From the NCBI GenBank assembly GCA_003978455.1, contig QNZT01000156.1, positions 1-20,504 on the forward strand: 20,504 nt of DNA. Reading direction: 5' to 3'. Position 1 is the stretch's first letter. Each line of letters opens with the position of its first letter. The position numbers were made by a program, and so were the translations under genes. The notes beneath the pieces are model-generated. The model made no database searches, had not been told where the DNA came from, and saw only the letters and a list, made by a program, of their open reading frames with translations. This document shows, one piece after another, positions 6,449 through 14,055 of the stretch. Source of the stretch: Sulfurospirillum sp. GTDB lineage: Bacteria > Campylobacterota > Campylobacteria > Campylobacterales > QNZT01.

Positions 6449-8524
6449 ATGAAAAAGTTTACTCTCTTACTTCTGTCATTTTTATTTTACGCTATGCCTC
6501 TTTGGGCGAGACCGCAACACAATAACTTTTCACTGGTGATCAGCGGGGGTATCAGTCTGGGCGCGTACGAGGCGGGATATAACTGGGCGCTGTTGAAATA
6601 TATGGCTTATCTGAAGCACTATTCACCACGGACGGATATTGACATGAAGTCGATCGCAGGGGCTTCGGCGGGAGCGATCAATACGCTGATGTCGACGCTT
6701 GCGTGGTGTCGGAGCAAAGATGCGCTGGATCTGAACAATACCGTCGATGACAATCTCTTTTACCATATGTGGACAGAGGTCGATTTCGAGGATCTGCTGA
6801 TCGATAAAAACGGTGTGGTCGATCCGGAAAATCAAACGTCGCTTTTCAGCCGTAAAAAGATCGAGAAACAGGCGGCGAGGATACTGGAGGAGATGCACCG
6901 TCCGCTCTATGACCGGCAGTGCCGTGTGCCGTTCGGGTTTGCGGTGACGCGGGTGGAGCCCAAGCGTGTGACGATCAGCGGTATCTCTCTGGAAAACAAA
7001 TTATTTCACATTCCACTTCGCTTTGAGGTGGATGGTATAGGGCAGGGAAGGGTCTATGATGAGCGGAAGCTGGCGCGAAGCAACATTATACACCTCTCCG
7101 AAACAGGGCTGGTCAGTGATGATGCTTTGCAAAAGGCGATGTTCGCATCGAGCGCTTTTCCCATTGCGTTTGAGCAGGTCGATCTGACCTACTGGTACGA
7201 AGGGAAAAAAGAGCATGCCCTTTTTCTGGATGGCGGCGTGTTTGACAATGTCCCGCTCGATCTGGCGATCCGTCTGGCAGAGAACAGCAGCAGCGACTAT
7301 ATCTTTATGGACCCTAAAAATATGCGGCGCAAGTATATGGCGCTTAGCGACAAAGAGGTGCAAAAACCGCAGAGAAGTCCGATCAATACGGCGATAGAGC
7401 TGCTGTTCGATATCTTCAGTGCATCCGAGTCAAGTGTGCTTTACAACACTTTGTCGGAACACTTCGGCAACGATACAAAGAAGATCCAGCTCTCGGACAG
7501 ATATTTCCCTATCACGGGGATGTTGCTGGAGCATTTCGGGGCGTTTCTGGATCACGGCTTTCGGGTGTTTGACTACTATATCGGAGTGTACGATGCGATC
7601 GTTGATAGCGCAAAATATGCCTGCGAGGGGAGAGATGCGGCGTGTGTACAGAGGGCACGCAGTACGATTTACCGTATCCTGGCAAAGGGATCGCAACGTG
7701 CCGAAGGGGTGCTGAACTTTCTGGCGAAGGAGGAGTTTGCCCGACCTTTTGAAGCGGGAGAGTTTCATGTCGATCGCGACTTCATGAAGATATACAAGGC
7801 GGTCAAAAATGTCTCGTTGTATGATATGCAGGATTTTCATGAAGTGATCGAAAAGTTGCGTGCCAGTGGCTATAAAGCGAAAAATGCCTATCTGCGCCAT
7901 GCACTGGTCTATCCGGATGAGTGGTACAGGCAGACACTGGCGTCGGTGGTGCAGCGTGTCGTGATGCTGGAGCGGAAAAACTCCAAAAACCTCTCCAAGA
8001 CTATCTCCGCGGTGGCGGCATATACGGCGGGATCGTTTTACCGGCACAAAGACGGGTATGTCTACAATCCCGTTTCAGCACCGCTTGATGAGGATAAGCT
8101 CTGGGTCAAGATGCTGCCCTACGAGATGGCGATCGGTAAAAATATGCTCTCTCTGGGGTATGAAAACTACTACTATTTTAACCATAACAAGTGGTATCTA
8201 CCGCGTGCGCTGGAGTTAAAGCCCTCTGTCTCTGTTGCGTTGCAGCAGCGCAAAAGTCAGGTCTCTTTTCTGCGGCTGGATGCAAATCTCAACTTTGAAC
8301 CAAAGCGCGATATCGTCAGTGTCGGTTTCGGTCTCTCTGCATTTCGGGATCTGGACAACCGGATCGACAAAGAGATCGATCCGGGCGTGAACTTCTATGT
8401 CGATTTTCTCAATATGATCCGTATCACGGCGACGAGGCGGGGAGACTACCGCGGGCAGGAGTGGTACATCTACGCGGGGATTAACGATATACCGAGTTTT
8501 GTCTACTGGCTTTTTACGGAGTAG
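6449..8524 (+). CDS. Secreted patatin-like phospholipase/acyl hydrolase
   Basis: The protein has 691 residues with a Sec signal (KKFTLLLLSFLFYAMPLWA, cleavage near residue 20). The patatin domain (about 26-280) has all catalytic elements: the oxyanion-hole glycine motif SGGISLGAYEAG (32-43), the nucleophile elbow GASAG with Ser73, and the catalytic Asp in DGG (Asp261). These act as a Ser-Asp dyad on acyl esters, usually phospholipids. The remaining 400 residues are unfamiliar: mixed helical to about 560, then a strand-rich end (about 595-691) that might contact membrane. It is too short for the 16-strand barrel of PlpD-type autotransporters and lacks a terminal aromatic residue. It stands alone between a divergent ompA operon and the ovoA operon. 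The first ATG is needed for the signal peptide, although it has no ribosome site. Confidence 0.9.
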   Translation: MKKFTLLLLSFLFYAMPLWARPQHNNFSLVISGGISLGAYEAGYNWALLKYMAYLKHYSPRTDIDMKSIAGASAGAINTLMSTLAWCRSKDALDLNNTVDDNLFYHMWTEVDFEDLLIDKNGVVDPENQTSLFSRKKIEKQAARILEEMHRPLYDRQCRVPFGFAVTRVEPKRVTISGISLENKLFHIPLRFEVDGIGQGRVYDERKLARSNIIHLSETGLVSDDALQKAMFASSAFPIAFEQVDLTYWYEGKKEHALFLDGGVFDNVPLDLAIRLAENSSSDYIFMDPKNMRRKYMALSDKEVQKPQRSPINTAIELLFDIFSASESSVLYNTLSEHFGNDTKKIQLSDRYFPITGMLLEHFGAFLDHGFRVFDYYIGVYDAIVDSAKYACEGRDAACVQRARSTIYRILAKGSQRAEGVLNFLAKEEFARPFEAGEFHVDRDFMKIYKAVKNVSLYDMQDFHEVIEKLRASGYKAKNAYLRHALVYPDEWYRQTLASVVQRVVMLERKNSKNLSKTISAVAAYTAGSFYRHKDGYVYNPVSAPLDEDKLWVKMLPYEMAIGKNMLSLGYENYYYFNHNKWYLPRALELKPSVSVALQQRKSQVSFLRLDANLNFEPKRDIVSVGFGLSAFRDLDNRIDKEIDPGVNFYVDFLNMIRITATRRGDYRGQEWYIYAGINDIPSFVYWLFTE

Positions 8525-8526
8525 TA

Positions 8527-8645
8527 CATCTGCGCTAAACGATAAGAGGCTATAATTTAGGCAATTATTTTAACGCTTTTGGAACAAAGTCCCAAAAGCT
8601 ACGCTAACGCTAAGTTCTCCTCAGCGGAGGGCTCACGCGCAGATG
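8527..8645. repeat. Structured repeat-like intergenic element (possible MITE-type repeat or non-coding RNA)
   Basis: A 9-bp inverted repeat (CATCTGCGC at 8527-8535 and GCGCAGATG at 8637-8645) encloses 101 bases that hold two further stem-loops. One is GCTTTTGG (8575-8582) with CCAAAAGC (8592-8599), which continues past one mismatch to a three-base loop. The other is CCTC (8619-8622) with GAGG (8627-8630). Between them is a short tandem ACGCTA ACGCTA (8601-8612). A lone TATAAT (8551-8556) lies inside. No protein gene fits. The design could be a non-autonomous mobile repeat, or an RNA closed by a terminal stem. No flanking target duplication was seen. Confidence 0.45.
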
Positions 8646-8662
8646 AACCGCGCTCAAAATTC

Positions 8663-8703
8663 TTAACTGAATGGTGACGGGCAACTATAATTTCCAAAAG
8701 GAG
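8663..8703 (+). promoter_or_regulatory. Promoter and ribosome site of the ovoA operon
   Basis: TTAACT (8663-8668), a 17-base spacer and a perfect TATAAT (8686-8691) place the start near 8698. AGGAG (8699-8703) lies five bases before the ATG at 8709. If the start is near 8698 the leader is only about ten bases, so the ribosome site is at the extreme 5' end. Confidence 0.65.
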
Positions 8704-8708
8704 CGTTC

Positions 8709-10784
8709 ATGATAAGTCTCAGAGGAACCGATACGACACAAAAACGTCATGAGATCAAAGCCTATTTTAATGAAACCTATGACCAGTATGAAAGATTGTT
8801 TGACTATATGGCGGGCGATGATGCTTTTTACCATCGTCCCGAGAGGCTGCGGCATCCTCTGATCTTTTACTTCGGGCATACGGCGACCTTTTTTGTCAAT
8901 AAGCTGGTTATCGCCAAAGTGATCGATGCGCGGATCGACCCGGAGATGGAGTCGATTTTTGCGGTGGGTGTCGATGAGATGAGCTGGGATGATCTGAATG
9001 AGAAGCACTATGCGTGGCCGGGCGTGGCGGAGACGAGGGCGTACCGTGACAAAGTGCGGGAGCTTGTAAACGGGCTGATCGACACGATGCCGCTGACGCT
9101 TCCGATCGGCTGGGAGTCGCCGTTTTGGGCTGTGTTGATGGGGATCGAGCATGAACGTATCCATCTGGAGACATCTTCGGTACTGATGCGGCAGTTGCCT
9201 CTGGAGCTGGTCAAAGAGGGTGCGTGGCAGGTGTGTGAAGATGCGGGTGAAGCACCTGAAAATGAGCTGCTTGTCGTACCCGGCGCGAAGGTGCAAATCG
9301 GCAAAAGCAGAGAGGATGACTACTACAGCTGGGACAATGAGTATGGATTTCATGAAGCGGAGATTCCCGACTTTTTCGCTTCAAAGTACCTGGTCAGCAA
9401 CGGGGAGTTTCTGGCGTTCGTCAGGGATGGCGGCTATGAAGCGGATATCTTCTGGGAAGAGGAGGGGCTTGCGTGGCGAAACTATACGGATGTCAAACAT
9501 CCCCCGTTTTGGGTAGCAAAAGAAGATGGGTTCTGGTTGCGGCATATCGACCGTGAAGTGCCTCTGCCGCTGAACCATCCTGTCGATGTAAACTATCATG
9601 AAGCCAAAGCTTTTTGCAACTGGCTGAGCCAGAGAGAGGGGAAGCAGTATCGTCTGCCTGCGGAGGATGAGTGGTACCGGCTGGCGGATGTTGCGGGGAT
9701 CGGTACGGTGTTTGACGACAAGAGGGCAAATACCAATCTCGCACACTATATCTCCTCGGTACCGGTGGATCGTTTCCGGCAGGGGGATTTTTACGATGTG
9801 ACCGGAAATCTCTGGCAGTGGACAGAGACGCCGATCTATCCGTTTGAGGGGTTTGAGGTGCATCCGTGGTATGACGACTTCTCCACGCCGACGTTTGACG
9901 GCAGGCACAACCTGATCAAAGGCGGCTCTTTCATCTCCACAGGCAACGAAATACTCAAAAGCGCCCGCTATGCGTTTCGCAGGCACTTTTACCAGCACGC
10001 GGGATTTCGCTATGTGGAGAGCAGTTACGAGGAGCAGATCAAAGCCAATGTCTATGAGAGTGACGCACAGATCGCTCAGTATGCGGAGTTTGGCTGGGGT
10101 GAAAGCGCTTTCGGGATAGAAAACTATCCAAGTGCCTGTGTACGGCACGCCCTCTCTTTCATGAAGCGAAAACCGAAACGACGGGCGCTCGATGTCGGTT
10201 GTGCGATCGGACGCAGTACGTTTGAGCTGGCACGGGAGTTCGGGGAGGTGACGGGGCTTGATTTTACGGCGCGTTTTATCTCTCTGGCGACACGGATGAA
10301 AGAGGAGGGGCGTATAGGGTACGCCTTTCCCGTGGAGGGTGAACTGGTGGCGTATAAACAGGCGGCTCTGAAAGATTTCGGACTCGAAGATGAAGCGCAG
10401 CGGGTGCAGTTCTGGCAGGCGGACGCGTGCAATCTCAAGCCGCATTTTCGCGGTTACGATCTGATCTTTGCGGGCAATCTGATCGACCGTCTCTATGATC
10501 CCGCCAAATTTCTCGGAGATCTTCATGAACGGCTGGTGGAGGGCGGGTTGCTGATACTCACCTCTCCCTATACCTGGCTGGAGGAGTTTACCCCGAAAGA
10601 GAAGTGGCTGGGCGGTTTCAAAAAGGATGGGGAAGATTTTACGACACTCGACGGGCTCAAAGCGGTGCTCGGCGAACACTTCACCCTTTTGCATACACGG
10701 GATATCCCTTTTGTGCTCAAAGAGACAGCGCGCAAACATCAGCATACGATCGCGCAGATGACGGTCTGGGAGAAGTCTTCATGA
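8709..10784 (+). CDS. ovoA: 5-histidylcysteine sulfoxide synthase with C-terminal 4-mercaptohistidine N-methyltransferase domain
   Basis: OvoA is the iron enzyme of ovothiol synthesis. It couples cysteine and histidine with oxygen to give 5-histidylcysteine sulfoxide, and its C-terminal domain methylates the imidazole nitrogen of 5-thiohistidine. In this 691-residue protein a DinB-like helical domain (about 10-165) carries iron-binding histidines, seen as YFGH (His57) and the HX3HXE motif HERIHLE (His148, His152). An FGE-like catalytic domain follows (about 188-436; KVQIGKS, YRLPAEDEWYRLA, GNLWQWT, AGFRYV). A SAM-dependent methyltransferase domain closes the protein (about 465-691) with LDVGCAIGRS (494-503) and GNLIDRL. 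The presence of this third domain separates OvoA from EgtB of ergothioneine synthesis. The stop overlaps the start of the lyase gene (ATGA), so the two pathway enzymes are coupled. Confidence 0.93.
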   Translation: MISLRGTDTTQKRHEIKAYFNETYDQYERLFDYMAGDDAFYHRPERLRHPLIFYFGHTATFFVNKLVIAKVIDARIDPEMESIFAVGVDEMSWDDLNEKHYAWPGVAETRAYRDKVRELVNGLIDTMPLTLPIGWESPFWAVLMGIEHERIHLETSSVLMRQLPLELVKEGAWQVCEDAGEAPENELLVVPGAKVQIGKSREDDYYSWDNEYGFHEAEIPDFFASKYLVSNGEFLAFVRDGGYEADIFWEEEGLAWRNYTDVKHPPFWVAKEDGFWLRHIDREVPLPLNHPVDVNYHEAKAFCNWLSQREGKQYRLPAEDEWYRLADVAGIGTVFDDKRANTNLAHYISSVPVDRFRQGDFYDVTGNLWQWTETPIYPFEGFEVHPWYDDFSTPTFDGRHNLIKGGSFISTGNEILKSARYAFRRHFYQHAGFRYVESSYEEQIKANVYESDAQIAQYAEFGWGESAFGIENYPSACVRHALSFMKRKPKRRALDVGCAIGRSTFELAREFGEVTGLDFTARFISLATRMKEEGRIGYAFPVEGELVAYKQAALKDFGLEDEAQRVQFWQADACNLKPHFRGYDLIFAGNLIDRLYDPAKFLGDLHERLVEGGLLILTSPYTWLEEFTPKEKWLGGFKKDGEDFTTLDGLKAVLGEHFTLLHTRDIPFVLKETARKHQHTIAQMTVWEKSS

Positions 10785-11938
10785 AGTTTGACAAAGTGAT
10801 CTCCCGTGAGGGGACGTACAGTGAGAAATATGAAGCGAGAGAGGAGAAGTTCGGACGTGCTGATGTGATTCCTCTCTGGGTGGCGGATATGGATCTGCCG
10901 ACTGCCCCGGCGATTCAAAAGGCGCTTCTGGAGCGGATGGAGCACCCCATCTACGGCTACACCGCTTATCATGAAGGCTATTTTGAAGCGATTGCGGGGT
11001 GGATGCGAAAGCGACACGGCTGGGAAGTGTCACACCGGGAGATCGTCCCGGTTTCGTCGATCGTCACGGCACTGACACTGGCGGTAGAAGTTTTCAGCAG
11101 CAAGGGAGACGGGGTGATCATCCAGCCGCCGATCTATCCCCCTTTTTACAGTGCCGTCAAACGGCAGAAGCGCAAAGTGCTGGAAAATACACTTTTGTAT
11201 AAAGAGGGGCACTATGAGATCGATTTTGAGGACTTTGCCGCCAAAGCCATAGAGGCGAAGCTCTTTCTCTTCTGTTCACCGCACAACCCGACCGGGCGTG
11301 TCTGGAAACGGTGGGAGCTGGAGAAGATCGCCCGTATTTGCAGGGAAAACGGTGTGCTGATCATCAGCGACGAGGTGCACGCCGATCTGGTGCACGAAGG
11401 TTGTGCGCATACACCCATTGCCGCGCTGGATGAGGCAGCACCTGTCACCGTCACGCTCAATGCCCCCTCCAAAACCTTCAATGTCGCCGGTATCGTCACT
11501 GCGTATGCGATCGTACAAAACGACACACTGCGTCGCCGCTTTTCGGAGATCTTCAGCCGTTACTATCTCTCCGAACCCTCTCTGATCTCCCAGACCGCGA
11601 CGATCGCCGCCTATACCGAAAGCGACCTATGGCTGGAGGAGCTGAAACGCTATCTGTCGGAAAATCTGGCATATCTTCATGAAGGCTTTGCAGAGATGCC
11701 GAAGATCAAGCCGCTGGAGATGGAGTCGACCTTCCTGCTCTGGCTGGATTGCCGTGATTTGGGGATGGACGACGATGCGCTGCAAAGATGGTTTGTGGAT
11801 GAAGCGGGACTGGGGCTCAATCCCGGTATCTCGTTCGGCAAAGGGGGTGCGGGATTTATGCGGCTGAACTATGCCGTGCCGCGGGCGGTGCTGGAAAAGG
11901 CGATGGCGCAACTGAAAAGGGCGTATGATGGATTATGA
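10781..11938 (+). CDS. ovoB: PLP-dependent C-S lyase of the MalY/PatB type, probable OvoB
   Basis: The protein has 385 residues and is a fold-type I PLP enzyme. Visible features are PLWVADMDLPT (31-41), PIYGYTAY, the SPHNPTGR motif (166-173), DEVHADL with Asp197 that contacts the PLP nitrogen, and APSKTFNVAG with the Schiff-base lysine Lys231. This set matches cystathionine beta-lyase/MalY/PatB proteins. OvoB, a PLP sulfoxide lyase known from Erwinia, cleaves 5-histidylcysteine sulfoxide to 5-thiohistidine. The four-base overlap with ovoA makes that role much more likely here than methionine metabolism. The ATG at 10781 was chosen because it overlaps the ovoA stop and starts the family-like FDKVISREGTYSEKYE; an upstream in-frame start at 10604 would add 59 non-family residues. 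The C-terminus overlaps the Nudix gene by 14 bases. Confidence 0.85.
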   Translation: MKFDKVISREGTYSEKYEAREEKFGRADVIPLWVADMDLPTAPAIQKALLERMEHPIYGYTAYHEGYFEAIAGWMRKRHGWEVSHREIVPVSSIVTALTLAVEVFSSKGDGVIIQPPIYPPFYSAVKRQKRKVLENTLLYKEGHYEIDFEDFAAKAIEAKLFLFCSPHNPTGRVWKRWELEKIARICRENGVLIISDEVHADLVHEGCAHTPIAALDEAAPVTVTLNAPSKTFNVAGIVTAYAIVQNDTLRRRFSEIFSRYYLSEPSLISQTATIAAYTESDLWLEELKRYLSENLAYLHEGFAEMPKIKPLEMESTFLLWLDCRDLGMDDDALQRWFVDEAGLGLNPGISFGKGGAGFMRLNYAVPRAVLEKAMAQLKRAYDGL

Positions 11939-12785
11939 TGGGTATTTGCAAAAGATCAGGGCGTGCAACAACTATACTGCGGCGGATAAAGTGCCCTTTG
12001 TGATCGACGGGAAACGGGTGGGTGAAGTGAAAGAGCGGTATATACCCTATCTGCTGCAAAGCGGTCTCTTTGTGCAGCAGGATGGGTATGTGACATTTCA
12101 TGAAAGTGCAGAGGGGTACGATGCGCGTACGGAAGGGATGATGGCATTTGCGGAGATGGCGTACCGGGACGGGATCACCGACAGTTTCATGAACGAGCCT
12201 TATGCCGTGCGCGAAACGCCCGGGTCGGAGCCTTTGTGTCTGGCGGATCGGTCTGTTGCCACACTTTTGGGGCTGATCGCGTTCGGGCAGCATATCAACG
12301 GGTTTGTGCGTACCCGGGAGGGGCTGAAGATGTGGATCGGAAAACGGGCGTACAACCGCGGTTATGAACCCGGCAAGCTGGATCACATCGCCGCAGGTGG
12401 GTTGCCTTACGGTATCTCTCTGGCGGAAAATCTGGTGAAAGAGTGTTATGAGGAGGCGGGGATTTCCGAAGCGACGGCGCGTCGGGCAAAGGCGACGGGG
12501 CTGGTGTCGTACCGGTATGACTACCCAAGAGGCAGTTCGCGCGATATCATCTACTGCTACGATCTGGAGTTGCCGGAAGATTTTCAGCCGGTTAATACCG
12601 ACGGAGAGGTTGAGGCGTTTTATCTGATGGATATCGAAGAGGTGGTACAGATCGTGCGAACCGGTAACGACTTTAAGCTAAACTGCAATCTGGTCATCAT
12701 CGATTTTCTGATACGCCACGGTTATCTCGATCCGGAGGCGGAAGGTTACTTTGAGATTGTAAGCGGTCTCAAAGGATATAAATAG
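11925..12785 (+). CDS. Tnr3-type Nudix hydrolase with N-terminal DUF4743 domain
   Basis: The protein has 286 residues. The N-terminal half (about 2-120: YLQKIRACNNYT, VPFVIDGKRVGEVKERYIPYLL) matches the DUF4743 domain that precedes the Nudix domain in yeast Tnr3 and plant Nudix 20/24. The Nudix half has KMWIGKRAYNRGYEPGKLDH, AAGGLPYGISLAENL and KECYEEAG (172-179). Compared with the standard Nudix box, the first Glu is replaced (Ile164) and the Arg is Lys; the two metal-binding Glu are kept. Related proteins were reported to hydrolyse damaged (oxy/oxo) thiamin diphosphates. The start overlaps ovoB by 14 bases with only a weak AAAAGGG site, so translation is probably coupled. ATG codons at 11925 and 11928 are equally possible starts. 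Whether it serves ovothiol metabolism or is only co-expressed is unknown. Confidence 0.88.
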   Translation: MMDYDGYLQKIRACNNYTAADKVPFVIDGKRVGEVKERYIPYLLQSGLFVQQDGYVTFHESAEGYDARTEGMMAFAEMAYRDGITDSFMNEPYAVRETPGSEPLCLADRSVATLLGLIAFGQHINGFVRTREGLKMWIGKRAYNRGYEPGKLDHIAAGGLPYGISLAENLVKECYEEAGISEATARRAKATGLVSYRYDYPRGSSRDIIYCYDLELPEDFQPVNTDGEVEAFYLMDIEEVVQIVRTGNDFKLNCNLVIIDFLIRHGYLDPEAEGYFEIVSGLKGYK

Positions 12786-12854
12786 TTTACAAAAGATCCC
12801 TTTTATCAAGAGTTTGTTAAAATTAAATTTATTTTAGCTCAGCAAGGACACTTC

Positions 12855-14033
12855 ATGAACAAACGCCTGGCGCTTCTTGGTCTCTCTCTTTTGACGACAC
12901 TCCAACTCTACGCACTTGAAAATATGATGATGACGTTTAAATACGGTCTGACCGATCTCGACGGTTCACTGAGCCTGAATAAACACACTTTCGGCATCGA
13001 TACGACGTTCGATACCGCGAGCAATCTGAAACCCAAATTTGACATCTCTTACCTCTCTGTCGATGAGGGTGGGAACGGTGTGGATTATACTTTGCAGTTT
13101 TCCGTCAATGCACTCTATGAGGGGAGTGAGATCTACAACAATAGCTGGCTGCCGTACTTTTACGGCGGTATCGGATATGAGTTTGTGCACAACAATCGTC
13201 CGGAATTTGACAGTGCGCCGTATGTGCAGGTTGCCGGAGGTATCGAGTTTCCCTTTTTCGGCTCTCTCAACGAAGATTATAAAATCGTGACAGAGGCGAG
13301 ATGGATGCAGATGTTCGCAAGTGGTAGCGGACAGGAAAACGAAGCGGCTATTTTTGTTGGATTTCGGCTTAGTACGGGAGCTTTGCGCGCGAGTTATAAC
13401 CATACGGTCGCTTCGTATGACTACGAGACGAGTCCGAACTATGTCGAGATAGATGCCGGGGATATACCGAAAAAAGCACCTGAACTGGTGAGTGAACATG
13501 TGGTTTTTTCTGATACGGACGGTGACGGTGTTGCGGACAAAGATGACCGCTGTCCACATACGGATCAGGGTGTGGTGGTGGATGAGCACGGTTGTGCTAT
13601 CACAAGTGGGTGGTCAGGTGTACCCAGTATGGAGGAACGGCGAAGAGCACTGAGAAAACAGAGGCAAAAAAATATTATCAGATTTAAGCCGTTACCAAAA
13701 AATAGAAATGTTTTTCAGATCAATTTCGCACCCAACTCTACCACGATACCGGACAGAGATAAAGCGAAGATCCGTGCCTATGTGAGACGTTTGCAGGATG
13801 CGGGGTATCGCTATATCACAGTGGAAGGCTACACCGACAACTCCGGAACACCGACACAAAACAGGCGAATCTCACAAAAACGTGCCGATGCGGTAAAAAA
13901 GTTGATGGTTCAGTATGGTATCGATTCTGAAAAGATTACCGCTGTGGGCAAAGGTGAACTGAACCCTATCGCCAACAACGATGTACCTGAAGGACGGGCG
14001 CTGAACAGGCGTATCGAGATCGTAGTGGAGTAA
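12855..14033 (+). CDS. OmpA-family outer membrane protein (second paralogue)
   Basis: The protein has 392 residues with a signal peptide (about 1-20). The barrel-like N-terminal domain (about 22-185) lines up with the protein at 5056-6276: FKYGL, FGIDTTF, YFYGGIGYEFV, FDSAPYVQ, IVTEARW. There is one thrombospondin type 3 unit (DTDGDGVADKDDRCPHT, closing at HGCA) instead of two. The proline-rich linker is replaced by a strongly basic one (MEERRRALRKQRQK, about 256-270). The OmpA C-terminal domain (about 285-392) has INFAPNSTTI, VEGYTDNSGTPTQN, ISQKRADAVKKL and NRRIEIVVE. It binds peptidoglycan by family role. AAGGAC lies about six bases before the ATG. A promoter could lie in the 69-base gap after the Nudix gene (AT-rich, no clear hexamers). 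It ends 22 bases from the convergent oxidase gene with no visible terminator. Confidence 0.92.
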   Translation: MNKRLALLGLSLLTTLQLYALENMMMTFKYGLTDLDGSLSLNKHTFGIDTTFDTASNLKPKFDISYLSVDEGGNGVDYTLQFSVNALYEGSEIYNNSWLPYFYGGIGYEFVHNNRPEFDSAPYVQVAGGIEFPFFGSLNEDYKIVTEARWMQMFASGSGQENEAAIFVGFRLSTGALRASYNHTVASYDYETSPNYVEIDAGDIPKKAPELVSEHVVFSDTDGDGVADKDDRCPHTDQGVVVDEHGCAITSGWSGVPSMEERRRALRKQRQKNIIRFKPLPKNRNVFQINFAPNSTTIPDRDKAKIRAYVRRLQDAGYRYITVEGYTDNSGTPTQNRRISQKRADAVKKLMVQYGIDSEKITAVGKGELNPIANNDVPEGRALNRRIEIVVE

Positions 14034-14055
14034 TCCGGGATAGAGTGCTTTTCAT

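Noticed and set aside
7430..8047. 205-codon minus-strand open frame within the patatin gene
   Set aside because: Antisense shadow; no ribosome site, no domain.
9381..10745. 454-codon open frame on the minus strand opposite ovoA
   Set aside because: Antisense shadow of a gene with clear catalytic motifs; no recognisable domain or initiation signal.
6449..12785. GC-richer block as a genomic island
   Set aside because: No integrase, tRNA junction, direct repeats or insertion sequence at either edge, and other housekeeping genes in the window (cob, dapB, purF) are similarly GC-rich. The contrast is mainly with the envelope genes.
12790..12810. AAAAG/CTTTT mini-hairpin after the Nudix gene as a terminator
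   Set aside because: Five A/T-rich base pairs with no T run; too weak to call.
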